Assembly: GCF_008806385.1 (NCBI RefSeq)
Contig: NZ_VZZK01000048.1
Location: 1-35,673, forward strand
Origin: Methylobacterium soli
GTDB lineage: Bacteria > Pseudomonadota > Alphaproteobacteria > Rhizobiales > Beijerinckiaceae
Direction of reading: 5' to 3'
DNA length: 35,673 bases
Of the stretch, positions 21,720 through 29,887 are shown piece by piece. Each line of letters starts with the position of its first letter. Positions within the stretch are counted from its first letter, which is position 1. The notes beneath the pieces are model-generated. The model was not told the DNA's origin, ran no database searches, and saw only the letters and a program-made list of their open reading frames with translations. A program made the translations under genes and the position numbers.

Positions 21720-22214
21720 ATGAAGCGCCTCATCATGTCACTCGCTGTCATATCAGTCGCTTCTGCGTCATTCGTTGCTCCTGAAGCGGCTGCGCAGCCG
21801 ACCCAGGATGTCGTCGGAACCTGGGCGCTTGCGTCAGTAATCGCTCAGCAGGGGGACGCTAGAACCGACGTGTATGGCGCGAGCCCAAGCGGCACATTGG
21901 TGCTCGGCAGCGACGGCCGCTACGCGCTGATCTTCCTTCGTAATGACCTGCCGAAACTCGCCTCCAACAACCGCACGACCGGGACTCCGGATGAGAACCG
22001 GGCCATAGCATCAGGCGCCATCGCCCACTTCGGCACCTATCGTGTCGATGCGGCGAACAAGGCTCTGGTCTTCCGCATCGAAAAGTCCACCTTCCCGAAC
22101 TGGGACGGTGCGGAACAGTCGCGGTCGTTTTCGCTTTCGGGCGACGAGCTCACCTACACCTCGCCTGGCTCCGCGGGTACCGCCACCCAGATTGTTCTAC
22201 GCCGCGCTAAATAG
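21720..22214 (+). CDS. Secreted lipocalin-like domain protein (164 aa)
   Basis: A signal peptide (about residues 1-25, MKRLIMSLAVISVASASFVA) precedes a lipocalin-like domain with the pattern VVGTWALASVIAQQGD, SGTLVLGSDGRYALIFLRND, IAHFGTYRVD and FRIEKSTFPNWDGAEQSRSF. Typical of PF13924-type periplasmic proteins. The ATG at 21720 follows AGGGAGAG. It would bind a small hydrophobic ligand, unproven. The hairpin at 21662-21702 in its leader may control it. Confidence 0.88.
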   Translation: MKRLIMSLAVISVASASFVAPEAAAQPTQDVVGTWALASVIAQQGDARTDVYGASPSGTLVLGSDGRYALIFLRNDLPKLASNNRTTGTPDENRAIASGAIAHFGTYRVDAANKALVFRIEKSTFPNWDGAEQSRSFSLSGDELTYTSPGSAGTATQIVLRRAK

Positions 22215-22232
22215 GCGTGCACGGGCTTGCGG

Positions 22233-22306
22233 CGTTCCAATAAGGCTTGCTCTACCGGGCCTTAGCAGGGCCGCGGCGGCGCCTGCGGGTTCGTTGTTAT
22301 AGAACG
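22233..22306. repeat. Dispersed repeat family, copy at 22233
   Basis: CGTTCCAATAAGGCTTGC here recurs with small changes at 23386, 34621 and 32809. The copy at 32809 can be aligned for about 70 bp, including a shared CTTAGCAGGG and a GCGGCG block, followed by a GTTCG...TGTTA segment. It is not inside a convincing gene and may be a relic of an insertion or recombination site. Confidence 0.5.
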
Positions 22307-22394
22307 GAGAAACGCCCCTCCAAACGGAACTGAGCGCGGGAGACCTAGCGTAGAGCGCCGTCTTCGGCTCGCTGCTAACGTCCGCAGTGCAAGT

Positions 22395-23153
22395 TCAAGC
22401 GAGATAGCCAGAGATGCCATCCCACAGTAACTTCAGTGCTGTGATGATTAGGAGGCCGTAACAAGCCTGATACAGCTGACGTTGGTCTAGCCTTCCGTGA
22501 AGCCGCCAACCAAGCCATACCCCGATGGGAATGGCGAGTGCACAAATCGCCATCAATATTAAGATTTTGCCCGATGGTCTCGCCAATAGTAACCAAGGCA
22601 CTGCCTTTATCAGATTACCCACGGTGAAGAAAAGGCTCGTCGTACCTGCATAGACTTCCTTGCTTAAACCGAGTGGCAGGAGATACATCGCCAGCGGCGG
22701 CCCTCCCGAATGAGCCACCATGGTGGTCACGCCCGATGCAAGACCGGCTGTGACCGCCTTCGGTGTCGAGCGCGGACGGACCACTACCTTCGCGCCTGCG
22801 ACAAACCAGAGCCCGACGAAGATCAGGGTGATCGCCGCCATCAAGATCGCTATGGCGCGGTGATCCAGGACGCGGAATAGCAGGTAGCCCAGCCCAATCC
22901 CGATCACGAGGCCCGGCAACAGCAGCACAAGGTCCGGTTTCGACCATGTTGAGGGCCGCCAGTATCGCAATGCGAACAGGTCCATCGCGACGAACAATGG
23001 CGCCAGCAGGCCGCCGGCCGTCACCGGATCCATCACGATCGACAACAGCGGAATGCCGACGATGGCGAAACCGCCGCCAAACGCGCCCTTCATGAAGCAG
23101 ATCAGGAAGACGCCAGCAAAGGCGACGACGATCGTGGCAGCAGTCAGCTCCAT
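22395..23153 (-). CDS. TauE/SafE-family sulfite or organic-anion exporter (252 aa)
   Basis: About eight hydrophobic helices run through the protein. The glycine-rich motif KGAFGGGFAIVGIPLLS (about residues 22-38) and its internal counterpart VTAGLASGVTTMVAHSGGPP (about 134-153) are the paired TauE/SafE signatures. The ATG at 23153 has a GGGAGGACC site upstream. The length is normal. It would export sulfite, sulfoacetate or a related anion; the substrate cannot be read from sequence. Confidence 0.93.
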   Translation of the reverse strand: MELTAATIVVAFAGVFLICFMKGAFGGGFAIVGIPLLSIVMDPVTAGGLLAPLFVAMDLFALRYWRPSTWSKPDLVLLLPGLVIGIGLGYLLFRVLDHRAIAILMAAITLIFVGLWFVAGAKVVVRPRSTPKAVTAGLASGVTTMVAHSGGPPLAMYLLPLGLSKEVYAGTTSLFFTVGNLIKAVPWLLLARPSGKILILMAICALAIPIGVWLGWRLHGRLDQRQLYQACYGLLIITALKLLWDGISGYLA

Positions 23154-23440
23154 GCGGTGGTCCTCCCGTCACCGCAGGGCGGCGCCGGATAGGGTAGGCT
23201 GGCCTACCAAGGTAACCCGATGTGCCTGCCGTCGTCCGCTGTGCATATCTGACTGAGCGCTTGCCGGTACGCACAGAGACGAACCGAAGCTTCGTCCCAG
23301 ACCCATGGGCTTCTGGCTTGCCTGCGTGCGCTCGATATCGACAACTGCGGTCAGCGTAGGACGAGATCATCACTCCCCGGTGCGTCGTTCCAATAGGCTT
23401 GCCCCAGTAAAACTTTCCAAAGCCCTTCGCGCCGGCTGTA

Positions 23441-23550
23441 GGGGAAAACGACCGTTTCCCCGACACAACCGACCAGCTGCCCGTTCGCATTCTGATCGAG
23501 CGGATTTCTGTCGGGAAAACGTGTCGGGAAATGTACTGTCGGGAAAACGG
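23441..23550. repeat. Cluster of TGTCGGGAAAACG iteron-like repeats
   Basis: TGTCGGGAAAAC at 23509-23520, TGTCGGGAAA at 23522-23531 and TGTCGGGAAAACGG at 23537-23550 are direct copies. An inverted CGTTTCCCCGACA lies at 23453-23465, inside a small dyad GGGGAAA...TTTCCCC (23441-23461). Tightly spaced copies in a gene-free region suggest a protein-binding cluster, such as a recombinase site or a second origin. Confidence 0.65.
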
Positions 23551-23635
23551 TCCAACCTTCAGCCCGACATATGACCGGGTGCGCGGCGCCGGTTGAGTTA
23601 GGGTATCCTCGTCCCGGTCTCTGACGATGCGACAG

Positions 23636-23672
23636 CAGGGCGGGTCTCGTTTGAGATGCGCTGCCCGCCCTG
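23636..23672. terminator. Hairpin downstream of the small gene at 23688
   Basis: CAGGGCGGG at 23636-23644 pairs perfectly with CCCGCCCTG at 23664-23672. It begins 16 bp beyond the stop of the minus-strand gene and probably ends its transcript. No T-tract is present. Confidence 0.45.
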
Positions 23673-23687
23673 TCTCTCCTGCCTGAG

Positions 23688-23855
23688 CTATCGGTTCAAC
23701 CGGTGATGCCGCGCGGCGCGCTGGCTCGCGCGAGCATTGTTCAGACGGCGCATTAGTTCCTGGTTAGTCTCATCATCCTGCGGGGAGTGTACAGACGTAG
23801 CAGAATTTTGTTGAGACTCTGATTTGTCATCGCGATGGGTGTACAGTGCTTTCAT
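23688..23855 (-). CDS. Small hydrophilic protein (55 aa)
   Basis: The ATG at 23855 is preceded by GAGGGGCACGGTA, a good ribosome site. The product (starting MKALYTHRDDKSESQQNSAT) is polar with a basic helical end (NQELMRRLNNARASQRAARH). A downstream hairpin supports a real transcription unit. Function unknown. Confidence 0.55.
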   Translation of the reverse strand: MKALYTHRDDKSESQQNSATSVHSPQDDETNQELMRRLNNARASQRAARHHRLNR

Positions 23856-24198
23856 TACCGTGCCCCTCGTTGATACTTACGCGAAAGCCTAACCATTCGC
23901 TAACGAATTGCAAGCCGGTACGCTGCCTCTGGCCAACCTCTCACCTATGCGCTTCCATCGGTACGTTTTGGGTATGCTCCCGTGAACCGGGCCTGGGCTG
24001 GTTCAGAAAGGCGCTCAGACCTCCGAGTTGGCAGCGCGCTCCGCGCCTTGACCGGCGGCACCCGCCGGTGTCGCGGGTCGGCCAGCCTCACGGTGGAAGC
24101 TGTGCGGCACGCCTATGTCTGATGAAGAACATTGTCGTACATAGGGTCGGGCTCATCCCACGGGTGAAGGCCCGGCACAGGCGGCTTCAGAAGTGCGC

Positions 24199-24286
24199 AT
24201 TCACTCGTAGGAAGGTGGAAGCGTGAACCGTTTCACACGTGGAGGCGTGCACGGGTTGGAGCGTGAAAGCTTGTAGGCGTGAACCG
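24199..24286. repeat. Octamer array F (11 units)
   Basis: This is the longest array: eleven contiguous 8-bp units from ATTCACTC to GTGAACCG, with GTGGAAGC, GTGAACCG, TTTCACAC, GTGGAGGC, GTGAAAGC and others between. The register never slips. It ends 85 bp before the toxin gene and may help control the toxin-antitoxin operon. Confidence 0.75.
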
Positions 24287-24371
24287 CCTCCCATCGCAGG
24301 TGAACGGGAGGGCTAGCCTGCGAGGATCTGCGTACCCTTGCGCCGCTGTATCCTATAGACTACATTCCGAC

Positions 24372-24662
24372 ATGCAGATCGAGAAGACTGACGACTTCGA
24401 CACTTGGATCGGTGGCCTTCGCGATATTGCCGGTCGGGCTCGCATCCTGAAGCGGATCGACCGCTTCGCGAATGGAAACCCCGGCGACGTCGAGCCAGTC
24501 GGGGATGGGGTGAGCGAGATGAGGATCGATGTCGGCCCAGGCTACCGGGTCTACTTCGTCGAGCGGGTTCGCGGGGAGATCGTCGTCCTGCTCGGGGGCG
24601 GGGACAAGAGCACCCAACCTCGCGACATCGCTCGAGCAAAGGATCTAGCCGCAAGGCTGTGA
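24372..24662 (+). CDS. RelE/ParE-superfamily (HigB-like) toxin (96 aa)
   Basis: The fold signature is clear: FDTWIGGLRDIAGRARILKR, then IDRFANGNPGDVEPVGDGV, EMRIDVGPGYRVYFVERV and VVLLGGGDKSTQPRDIARA. This is the addiction-module killer family that pairs with an XRE antidote. Length is normal. The ATG at 24372 is chosen from family starts. It lies 10 bp before the antitoxin gene, toxin first, as is usual for HigBA-like modules. Members are ribosome-dependent mRNA cleavers or related; the exact activity is not shown here. Confidence 0.94.
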   Translation: MQIEKTDDFDTWIGGLRDIAGRARILKRIDRFANGNPGDVEPVGDGVSEMRIDVGPGYRVYFVERVRGEIVVLLGGGDKSTQPRDIARAKDLAARL

Positions 24663-24672
24663 GGAGGCGACC

Positions 24673-24984
24673 GTGATCATCGACAAGACCAGGACGACGC
24701 CATTCGACGTTGCAGATTACCTAGGCACCCCGGAGGAGGCTGCGGCCTATCTCGCCGTAGCGCTCGAGGATGGCGACCATGCCGAGTTCAAGCGCGCACT
24801 CGGGGCGGTCGCTCGCTCACGCAGTATGACTGCCATCGCCCGCGAGACCGGCCTCTCCCGAGAGAGCCTCTACAAGGCGCTCTCCGAGGACGGGAACCCG
24901 AGCCTCGACACCGTGATGCGGGTTATGAGCGCACTGCACCTCAAGCTGTCCGCAGTTCCCGACCGCGTCCCGGAAGCAGCCTAA
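24673..24984 (+). CDS. XRE-type addiction-module antitoxin (103 aa)
   Basis: The pattern FDVADYLGTPEEAAAYLAVA, EFKRALGAVARSRSMTAIAR, ETGLSRESLYKALSEDGNPS and LDTVMRVMSALHLKL is the antidote family that accompanies HigB-like toxins. It contains a helix-turn-helix, so it should also bind and repress its own promoter. The start is a GTG at 24673 with GAGGAGGCGACC upstream. The module would stabilise the plasmid by killing cells that lose it. Confidence 0.94.
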   Translation: MIIDKTRTTPFDVADYLGTPEEAAAYLAVALEDGDHAEFKRALGAVARSRSMTAIARETGLSRESLYKALSEDGNPSLDTVMRVMSALHLKLSAVPDRVPEAA

Positions 24985-25004
24985 TCATCGAACCCTCGCA
25001 GAAC

Positions 25005-25032
25005 GCCCCGCCCGGCGCGAACCGGACGGGGC
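25005..25032. terminator. Bidirectional terminator between convergent genes
   Basis: GCCCCGCCCGG at 25005-25015 pairs with CCGGACGGGGC at 25022-25032, one mismatch, with a six-base loop. It sits between the antitoxin and the convergent small gene at 25047-25199 and probably serves both. Confidence 0.6.
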
Positions 25033-25046
25033 AGTGAAGACATGGG

Positions 25047-25199
25047 TCAGGTCGGCTGCCCTTCGGTCTCTTCGATTTCAGGATCGTCCTCCTGCGGAAT
25101 GGAGGGGTGCGGACCATCTTCCGCGTCCTGAGGCTTGAGAGGCGGAGGTCCGCCCGGCCTGGGATCACTGCCCGGCTGAGGCGTGCCAGCTTGGCTCAT
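25047..25199 (-). CDS. Small Pro/acid-rich protein (50 aa)
   Basis: The ATG at 25199 has GGGAGCGAAACG upstream. The product (starting MSQAGTPQPGSDPRPGGPPP) is disordered, Pro-rich at the front and acidic at the end (EDDPEIEETEGQPT). It lies 61 bp after the tape-measure gene on the same strand, so it may be a tail-end member of the phage cluster. Function unknown. Confidence 0.5.
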   Translation of the reverse strand: MSQAGTPQPGSDPRPGGPPPLKPQDAEDGPHPSIPQEDDPEIEETEGQPT

Positions 25200-25260
25200 C
25201 GTTTCGCTCCCTCGTTGTTGCAGGGAGCAAAGCGCTCGCCCTCGGATGCGTTCCTGCCGC

Positions 25261-27882
25261 TCAGGCGAGGATCGGAGCCGAATGGCCGACGGGCGTCTTG
25301 AGGGTGTTGTCGTCGAAGCCCTGAGTACCGTTGCGGGTGTCTGCCTCGGCTACGACGTGCTGGATCACGGTTCGGCCGAGGACGCGGTTGTTCAGCGTCA
25401 TTGTGACGGGTGTCGAGGCGATGGTGCTCCCGCCGCGGTAGATCACCGCCGACTTTCCGGGCGTGGCTGGAGCGCCACCGGATTGCGACGCGCCTCCGGT
25501 CGGAGGCTTGGCTCCAGGCAGCGCCGGAGGACCGGCTGTGGCGCCGGCGTTGAGACCTCCCAGGATCCGGCCGACGAAGCCGGAGATAGCCCTAGCCGCC
25601 TGGTTCAGAGCTCCGGGTACGCCATTGGCGGCACCGGCGACGTCGCTGAAGCCCTTGGCTGCGTCGAGCATGGGTGGATGGACGCGTTGCGCGGCTCGCA
25701 CCAGTTCGTCCGCGGCCTGTCCAGTGGCGGCCGCCGCAGCCTGAGCCGAGGCAAGGGCGCCGGGGCCCGCCGTCACGTTGAGCCGGTCCTGGGCAGCCTT
25801 GATATTCTCTGGGGTCAGACCGAGCCCGGCCGTCCCGCGGTTGCGCCGCGCCTGGTTCGCCGCGATCTCGCCGGAGAGCGCACCGCCCTCCGCCTCAGCT
25901 GCCATGGTGGCACCCTTGCCCATCCAGTCGAGCGCGCCTTTCACGCCAGGCGGGGCGGCATCGTAGATCTTCCCCCAGGGGATCGTCACCGCCGCGATAG
26001 TCACGGTCGCGCCGGCGCCGATGGCAAGGCCGATCGGATTGGCGAAGAGCGGCGCAGCCATGCGCATCAATCCGAACATACCAGCAGCTGTCAGGCCGCC
26101 GCCAACGGCCAGCCCCGTGCCGAAGCCGGTCTGGGCCGCGACTGGGTGCTTCTCCAGCGTGTCGGCTGCACCGCCGAGGGCGGCTGACAGCCGGTTCGCT
26201 TGCTCGACCAGATCCGGGATGGCCGGGTTCGCGAGTGCGGAACCGACGTTGCCGCCCTGCGTCACGACGGACTTGCCCGCTACCATCGGGTCCCGCGTCT
26301 GGTCGCCGAGAACATCTGTCGTGCCGGCCGCCGCTCTAAGGCGCTTGATGATCGCCTCGATCTGCCCGATCTCGAGGATGTCCATCGTGTGCAGGCTCGC
26401 GCCACGACGGTTCGAGAAGCGCTCTGCGATGTACTTGGTGCCGGCGACCCTCTGGGCGTCGGTCAGATCTTGTCTGTAGTCGCCCCTCCCGTAGGCCTCC
26501 GGCAGCATGCCCTTGGCGACCATCTTGGGGATGACGTTCTTCTTGTTCCACTCGTGGAAGTTCGAGCTGTAGAGCGCCTCGTCCACCAAGCTGCCGTCGC
26601 TGATCAGCTTGCGCTTGCCGTTCTTCCCGACCTTCCATTTCGTTCCGGTGCGCCAGCCCTCGTCGTACTGCGCCAGGATGGACTCATCCGTTCCGCGGCC
26701 GAGCACGGTGTTCTGGAACGCCGAGGCGACGTCCGTACCGGTGCGTGAGCCCTTCTGCTGCATGAACAGGGCTGGCATCACCGACGACCACATGTCGACG
26801 CTGAGTGCCTTGCCGGCCGAGCCAGCATTCTGCGCCGCATTGACGAAATCGTTGGCGGAGACCGCCTCCGCGTCGAGCTGACGGGTGCGGACGAAGCCGT
26901 CGATCAGGGAGCGGGTATCACCAGCCGACCGCGAACGGCCGATCAGATCGATGAAGCGCGCCATGCGCTCCATGTCTTTGGAGCCCTGATCCACGCCGCC
27001 GGCTGTCTGCAACGCAACCTGCCCGCGCATGTACTCCGGCAGGAGCTCCGACGCCGTGCCGTAATCGCCGACGTTCGGAATCAGCAAACGACCCTGCTCA
27101 CGCACGCCGAGCTTGCTGAGGGATGGATACTGGCGGGACAGCTCGCTCGCACGCTGGCTCAGAGCGGCAATCTCCGCAGGTGAGAGGCCGGCATTTTTGG
27201 CGCGGATGTCCTCGCGCACACCGCCAGCACCCTGCTCGGCGAGCCATTCGAGCGTCGTCAGGCCACCGTAGACGCCCAAGGCGCCCGAGAGGTGCGAGCC
27301 CTCATGCGTCCTATGCTGGCGGCTCTGTGCGCGCCGACGGCTCGGGCCGGTGCCAAACCCACCGGTGCCGGCCCCGCCCCCAACGCCACGCGGGATGTTG
27401 GGGATGTGGATGTTGGCAGCCGCAGCGCTCATCCGGCGCATCGCGGCGGCGGCCGAGTTGATCCGGTTCGCCCAGCTGTCGATCGAGCGGGAGACGCCAC
27501 GGGCCGCCGAGGCAACCCCCTGGGTCGTGGAACGCATCGTGCGCATCTCAGCAAGCGGCCGCCCGATTGCAGCAGCCCACTTCGCCATCTCACGATCCAT
27601 GCCGGTGGCCGGTGCGCGCAGGCCGGCCATCGCCTTGGTGGTCTTGGCAACCTCCCGCTCGACCTGGGACGTGGAGCGCTGGACGTTCGCCATTTCACGG
27701 CTGAGCCGACCCATCGATGTGACGGTGCGGTCGATCGGGGTGGACCAGCGGCCGATCGACCTCTCGACGGCCTTCGCCGCCTTGTCGACCTCGTTCATAT
27801 TTTTCAGGATCTTAGCTAGTTCGGGAGCAAGCGAGCCCCCGATGCTGAGAACGGTCTGGATGTTATAGACGTCCGAGGACAT
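25261..27882 (-). CDS. Phage tail tape measure-like protein (873 aa)
   Basis: The N-terminal 170 residues are a long coiled-coil (VDKAAKAVERSIGRW, MANVQRSTSQVEREVAKTTK). A helical central domain follows, then hydrophobic segments around 615-655 (PLFANPIGLAIGAGATVTIA) and a Gly/Ala/Pro-rich C-terminus. This fits phage tail tape measure proteins, with length setting the tail. Length is at the short end of the usual range. The ATG at 27882 opens the clear coding region. It is the last of three phage-type genes here; no baseplate, tube or sheath genes flank it. It may be a relic or reused. Confidence 0.8.
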   Translation of the reverse strand: MSSDVYNIQTVLSIGGSLAPELAKILKNMNEVDKAAKAVERSIGRWSTPIDRTVTSMGRLSREMANVQRSTSQVEREVAKTTKAMAGLRAPATGMDREMAKWAAAIGRPLAEMRTMRSTTQGVASAARGVSRSIDSWANRINSAAAAMRRMSAAAANIHIPNIPRGVGGGAGTGGFGTGPSRRRAQSRQHRTHEGSHLSGALGVYGGLTTLEWLAEQGAGGVREDIRAKNAGLSPAEIAALSQRASELSRQYPSLSKLGVREQGRLLIPNVGDYGTASELLPEYMRGQVALQTAGGVDQGSKDMERMARFIDLIGRSRSAGDTRSLIDGFVRTRQLDAEAVSANDFVNAAQNAGSAGKALSVDMWSSVMPALFMQQKGSRTGTDVASAFQNTVLGRGTDESILAQYDEGWRTGTKWKVGKNGKRKLISDGSLVDEALYSSNFHEWNKKNVIPKMVAKGMLPEAYGRGDYRQDLTDAQRVAGTKYIAERFSNRRGASLHTMDILEIGQIEAIIKRLRAAAGTTDVLGDQTRDPMVAGKSVVTQGGNVGSALANPAIPDLVEQANRLSAALGGAADTLEKHPVAAQTGFGTGLAVGGGLTAAGMFGLMRMAAPLFANPIGLAIGAGATVTIAAVTIPWGKIYDAAPPGVKGALDWMGKGATMAAEAEGGALSGEIAANQARRNRGTAGLGLTPENIKAAQDRLNVTAGPGALASAQAAAAATGQAADELVRAAQRVHPPMLDAAKGFSDVAGAANGVPGALNQAARAISGFVGRILGGLNAGATAGPPALPGAKPPTGGASQSGGAPATPGKSAVIYRGGSTIASTPVTMTLNNRVLGRTVIQHVVAEADTRNGTQGFDDNTLKTPVGHSAPILA

Positions 27883-28088
27883 GGAGGTGCGACCTCGATA
27901 AATCAGCCGTCGTCACGGCCAATGCGATCGCCCGTGGCGCGCCCAGCAGGGACGCCACAGGCATGAATGCGGTTCGGGAGGCTTTGGGCCATCGGGGCAC
28001 GGTGCTGGATGGCGCCGTGGGTATTGGAGCCGGTCAGGCTCTCGGGGGCTAAGGTCCCGAACGAGGCCTCAACAACGGCCCATTGCAG

Positions 28089-28625
28089 CTACTGGCGCGA
28101 TGCCTCGAGCCACTCGATCCGAGCCGTGATGGACGCGATGTGGCCCGCAAGGCCGATCAGCTGCCGGCCGGCCACATCCACCTTCTCCAGGTGCGTGGGT
28201 TGCACCTTCCACAAGGCTAGCGTCGCGGAAGGGTCGTCGGGAACATCGACAAGGCTGATGTTCTGGAGCTCGATCGCGGTCGCCACAGCTGGATCGCGGG
28301 CGTCTCGACCACGAACCTTCGCCACGAGACCGAAGCCACGATACACGCCCGCCTGGACCTTGCGGATGGCGGTTGGATCAATGACCGTCGCTGACACGAA
28401 GACGGCACCGTCATCCGCTACGGTCACGTTGTCGACTGTGCCGGTGCTGGCTGCGCGACCCATCTGGCCTAGCGTGCCTGCTGCCTTGGTGAAGTCAGGC
28501 AGCGCTGCCCTGATCACAGCGGCTTTCACGATCGTGTCGCCCTCTCCCTCGCTCGGGGCGATGGCCTCGACGAAGAGGGTGGCATCGTGGCTCTCCACGC
28601 TCGAGAAGGGAGCGAAGATCAGCAC
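28089..28625 (-). CDS. XkdF-like phage prohead protease family protein (178 aa)
   Basis: The C-terminal half reads VQAGVYRGFGLVAKVRGRD, then IELQNISLVDVPDDPSATLA and LWKVQ. This is the phrase pattern of XkdF/prohead-protease proteins that mature phage capsids. The start is a GTG at 28625, one base after the stop of the upstream gene, so translation is coupled. The N-terminal part (VLIFAPFSSVESHDATLFVE) fits the family. It may act on a capsid protein that is not encoded here. The 206 bp after it hold nothing strong before the tape-measure gene. Confidence 0.75.
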   Translation of the reverse strand: MLIFAPFSSVESHDATLFVEAIAPSEGEGDTIVKAAVIRAALPDFTKAAGTLGQMGRAASTGTVDNVTVADDGAVFVSATVIDPTAIRKVQAGVYRGFGLVAKVRGRDARDPAVATAIELQNISLVDVPDDPSATLALWKVQPTHLEKVDVAGRQLIGLAGHIASITARIEWLEASRQ

Positions 28626-28626
28626 C

Positions 28627-29328
28627 TCAGGCCTCGAACGTCGCCTGGTGATCGTTGACCAGGCGTTGCGCGAACGCCGCCCATTCCGCGTCCGTGTCCT
28701 CCGGCTTCGTCTGGAGCGACACTCCCAGGTTCGGCATGAGGTTGACCACTCGCTCGGCGAGCGACAGGAGGGACCTGCCCTGATCACTGCTGGTGCCGGA
28801 TCGGTGTGCTGTGTCGAGAGCCCAGCTTCGCAGGCCCGCCAAGCGGGTATGGAGCGGCAGAACCTGCGCATGCAGCTCGGCGATGCGCGCGGCGAGCGCG
28901 TCCGTCTCCTCGATGAGGACGTCGTCCACAGCCTGGGCTGCTCGCGCCCCTGCCCCGACAAAGGCTTGGTTTGCCAAAGCCATTTCGGCAGCGATCCGCT
29001 CCTGAACCGGGGCGGCAGCTTCCGCCCGGGCCTTCGCCTCCGCATGCTTGAGGACGGCCTTGAGGCGGTCCTCGCCGATCAGGTCTGGAGGAACGGCTTC
29101 GCCTCGAAGCGCATGCTCCCGGATGAGATCGACGACGCGCTGCTGATCGGCCGCCATCGCGGCCTCAAGGCGAGCCGCCTCGCGACCATCGTCCTGTGCT
29201 CGCTGCATTGCACGCTGGAGATCTTTCACTGCGTTCGCCGCCTTGACGCAAGCGTTGATGCGCCCAGCGAGGATGACGCGAGCCGGGCTGGTCGGCTCAG
29301 CGGCCGCCGCGGTGTTCTGATTGTTCAT
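28627..29328 (-). CDS. Phage-cluster coiled-coil protein (233 aa)
   Basis: The protein is Ala-rich and almost wholly helical: AARLEAAMAADQQRVVDLIR, then AEAKARAEAAAPVQERIAAE and DVLIEETDALAARIAELHAQ. It could be a capsid scaffold or another morphogenesis protein, as its stop touches the XkdF-like start. The start is the ATG at 29328 (MNNQNTAAAA); longer readings add no coding-like sequence. Function not proven. Confidence 0.65.
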   Translation of the reverse strand: MNNQNTAAAAEPTSPARVILAGRINACVKAANAVKDLQRAMQRAQDDGREAARLEAAMAADQQRVVDLIREHALRGEAVPPDLIGEDRLKAVLKHAEAKARAEAAAPVQERIAAEMALANQAFVGAGARAAQAVDDVLIEETDALAARIAELHAQVLPLHTRLAGLRSWALDTAHRSGTSSDQGRSLLSLAERVVNLMPNLGVSLQTKPEDTDAEWAAFAQRLVNDHQATFEA

Positions 29329-29719
29329 GATGTCACTCGGGTTGGGGGGAGAAACACCAGCTGGCCCTGCGAATGGCGAAGGGCTGAGCAGGTGATTGGA
29401 GGCGAGCGGCGTCACACGATGGTTGGCACCGTGGGTACACTCGGATTGCGATAGGAAATCAGGGCAGCTTAGCTATGCGCTGGCATCACTTTGGTTCGCG
29501 TCGCCCCTGGGCAGGCCAAAGCCGCAGCTGCCTCGCGGATTGAGCAGTATGGAGCGCGATCGCGATCGTCCTCGCGGTACTGTCCCGACCGGTGCGTTGA
29601 TGCACAAGCCCTTGAGCTGAGGGATTGTGGGAGGGGAGGACGCCGTTAACCAGCGCACGTTGGGTGGGCGGCAGCTTCGGCCAGCGGCCATCCGACCTCA
29701 GTCCGCCGGGAGCGTAAGC
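29329..29719. other. Intergenic region upstream of the phage-type genes
   Basis: No supported gene in 391 bp. It should hold the promoter of the minus-strand phage operon, but I cannot identify it with confidence. Confidence 0.4.
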
Positions 29720-29812
29720 ATGGGCCTTGCCTTCGCGCTGTTCTTGATCAGTGTCCCATTGGCCCTGGCCGCGCTTGAACTCCTTCGGATGCGACGCGCA
29801 CGTCAACTCTGA
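29720..29812 (+). CDS. Possible 30-aa membrane peptide
   Basis: ATG at 29720 opens MGLAFALFLISVPLALAALE followed by a basic tail LLRMRRARQL, the look of a single-TM peptide with a cytoplasmic positive end. No strong ribosome site is visible. Short length keeps confidence low. Confidence 0.35.
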   Translation: MGLAFALFLISVPLALAALELLRMRRARQL

Positions 29813-29887
29813 AGCGTCGCGAGCCAAACCGTTGTGGTTAACGTTCGCTTAGCTAGGCTGTAGGTATCGCCCCTTGTGGAGGTGCCT

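Larger units (their letters stand above)
23154..24371. other. 1.2-kb gene-poor region with repeats
   Basis: Only one short gene (23688-23855) is supported here. The region holds a copy of the dispersed CGTTCCAATA repeat (23386), a cluster of TGTCGGGAAAACG repeats (23441-23550), a hairpin (23636-23672) and octamer array F (24199-24286). Other frames lack good starts. Confidence 0.55.

Noticed and set aside
25183..26187. 334-codon plus-strand frame
   Set aside because: It is antisense to the tape-measure gene, without family features or a ribosome site.
27967..29454. 495-codon plus-strand frame
   Set aside because: It is antisense to two coupled phage-type genes whose proteins have recognisable structure.
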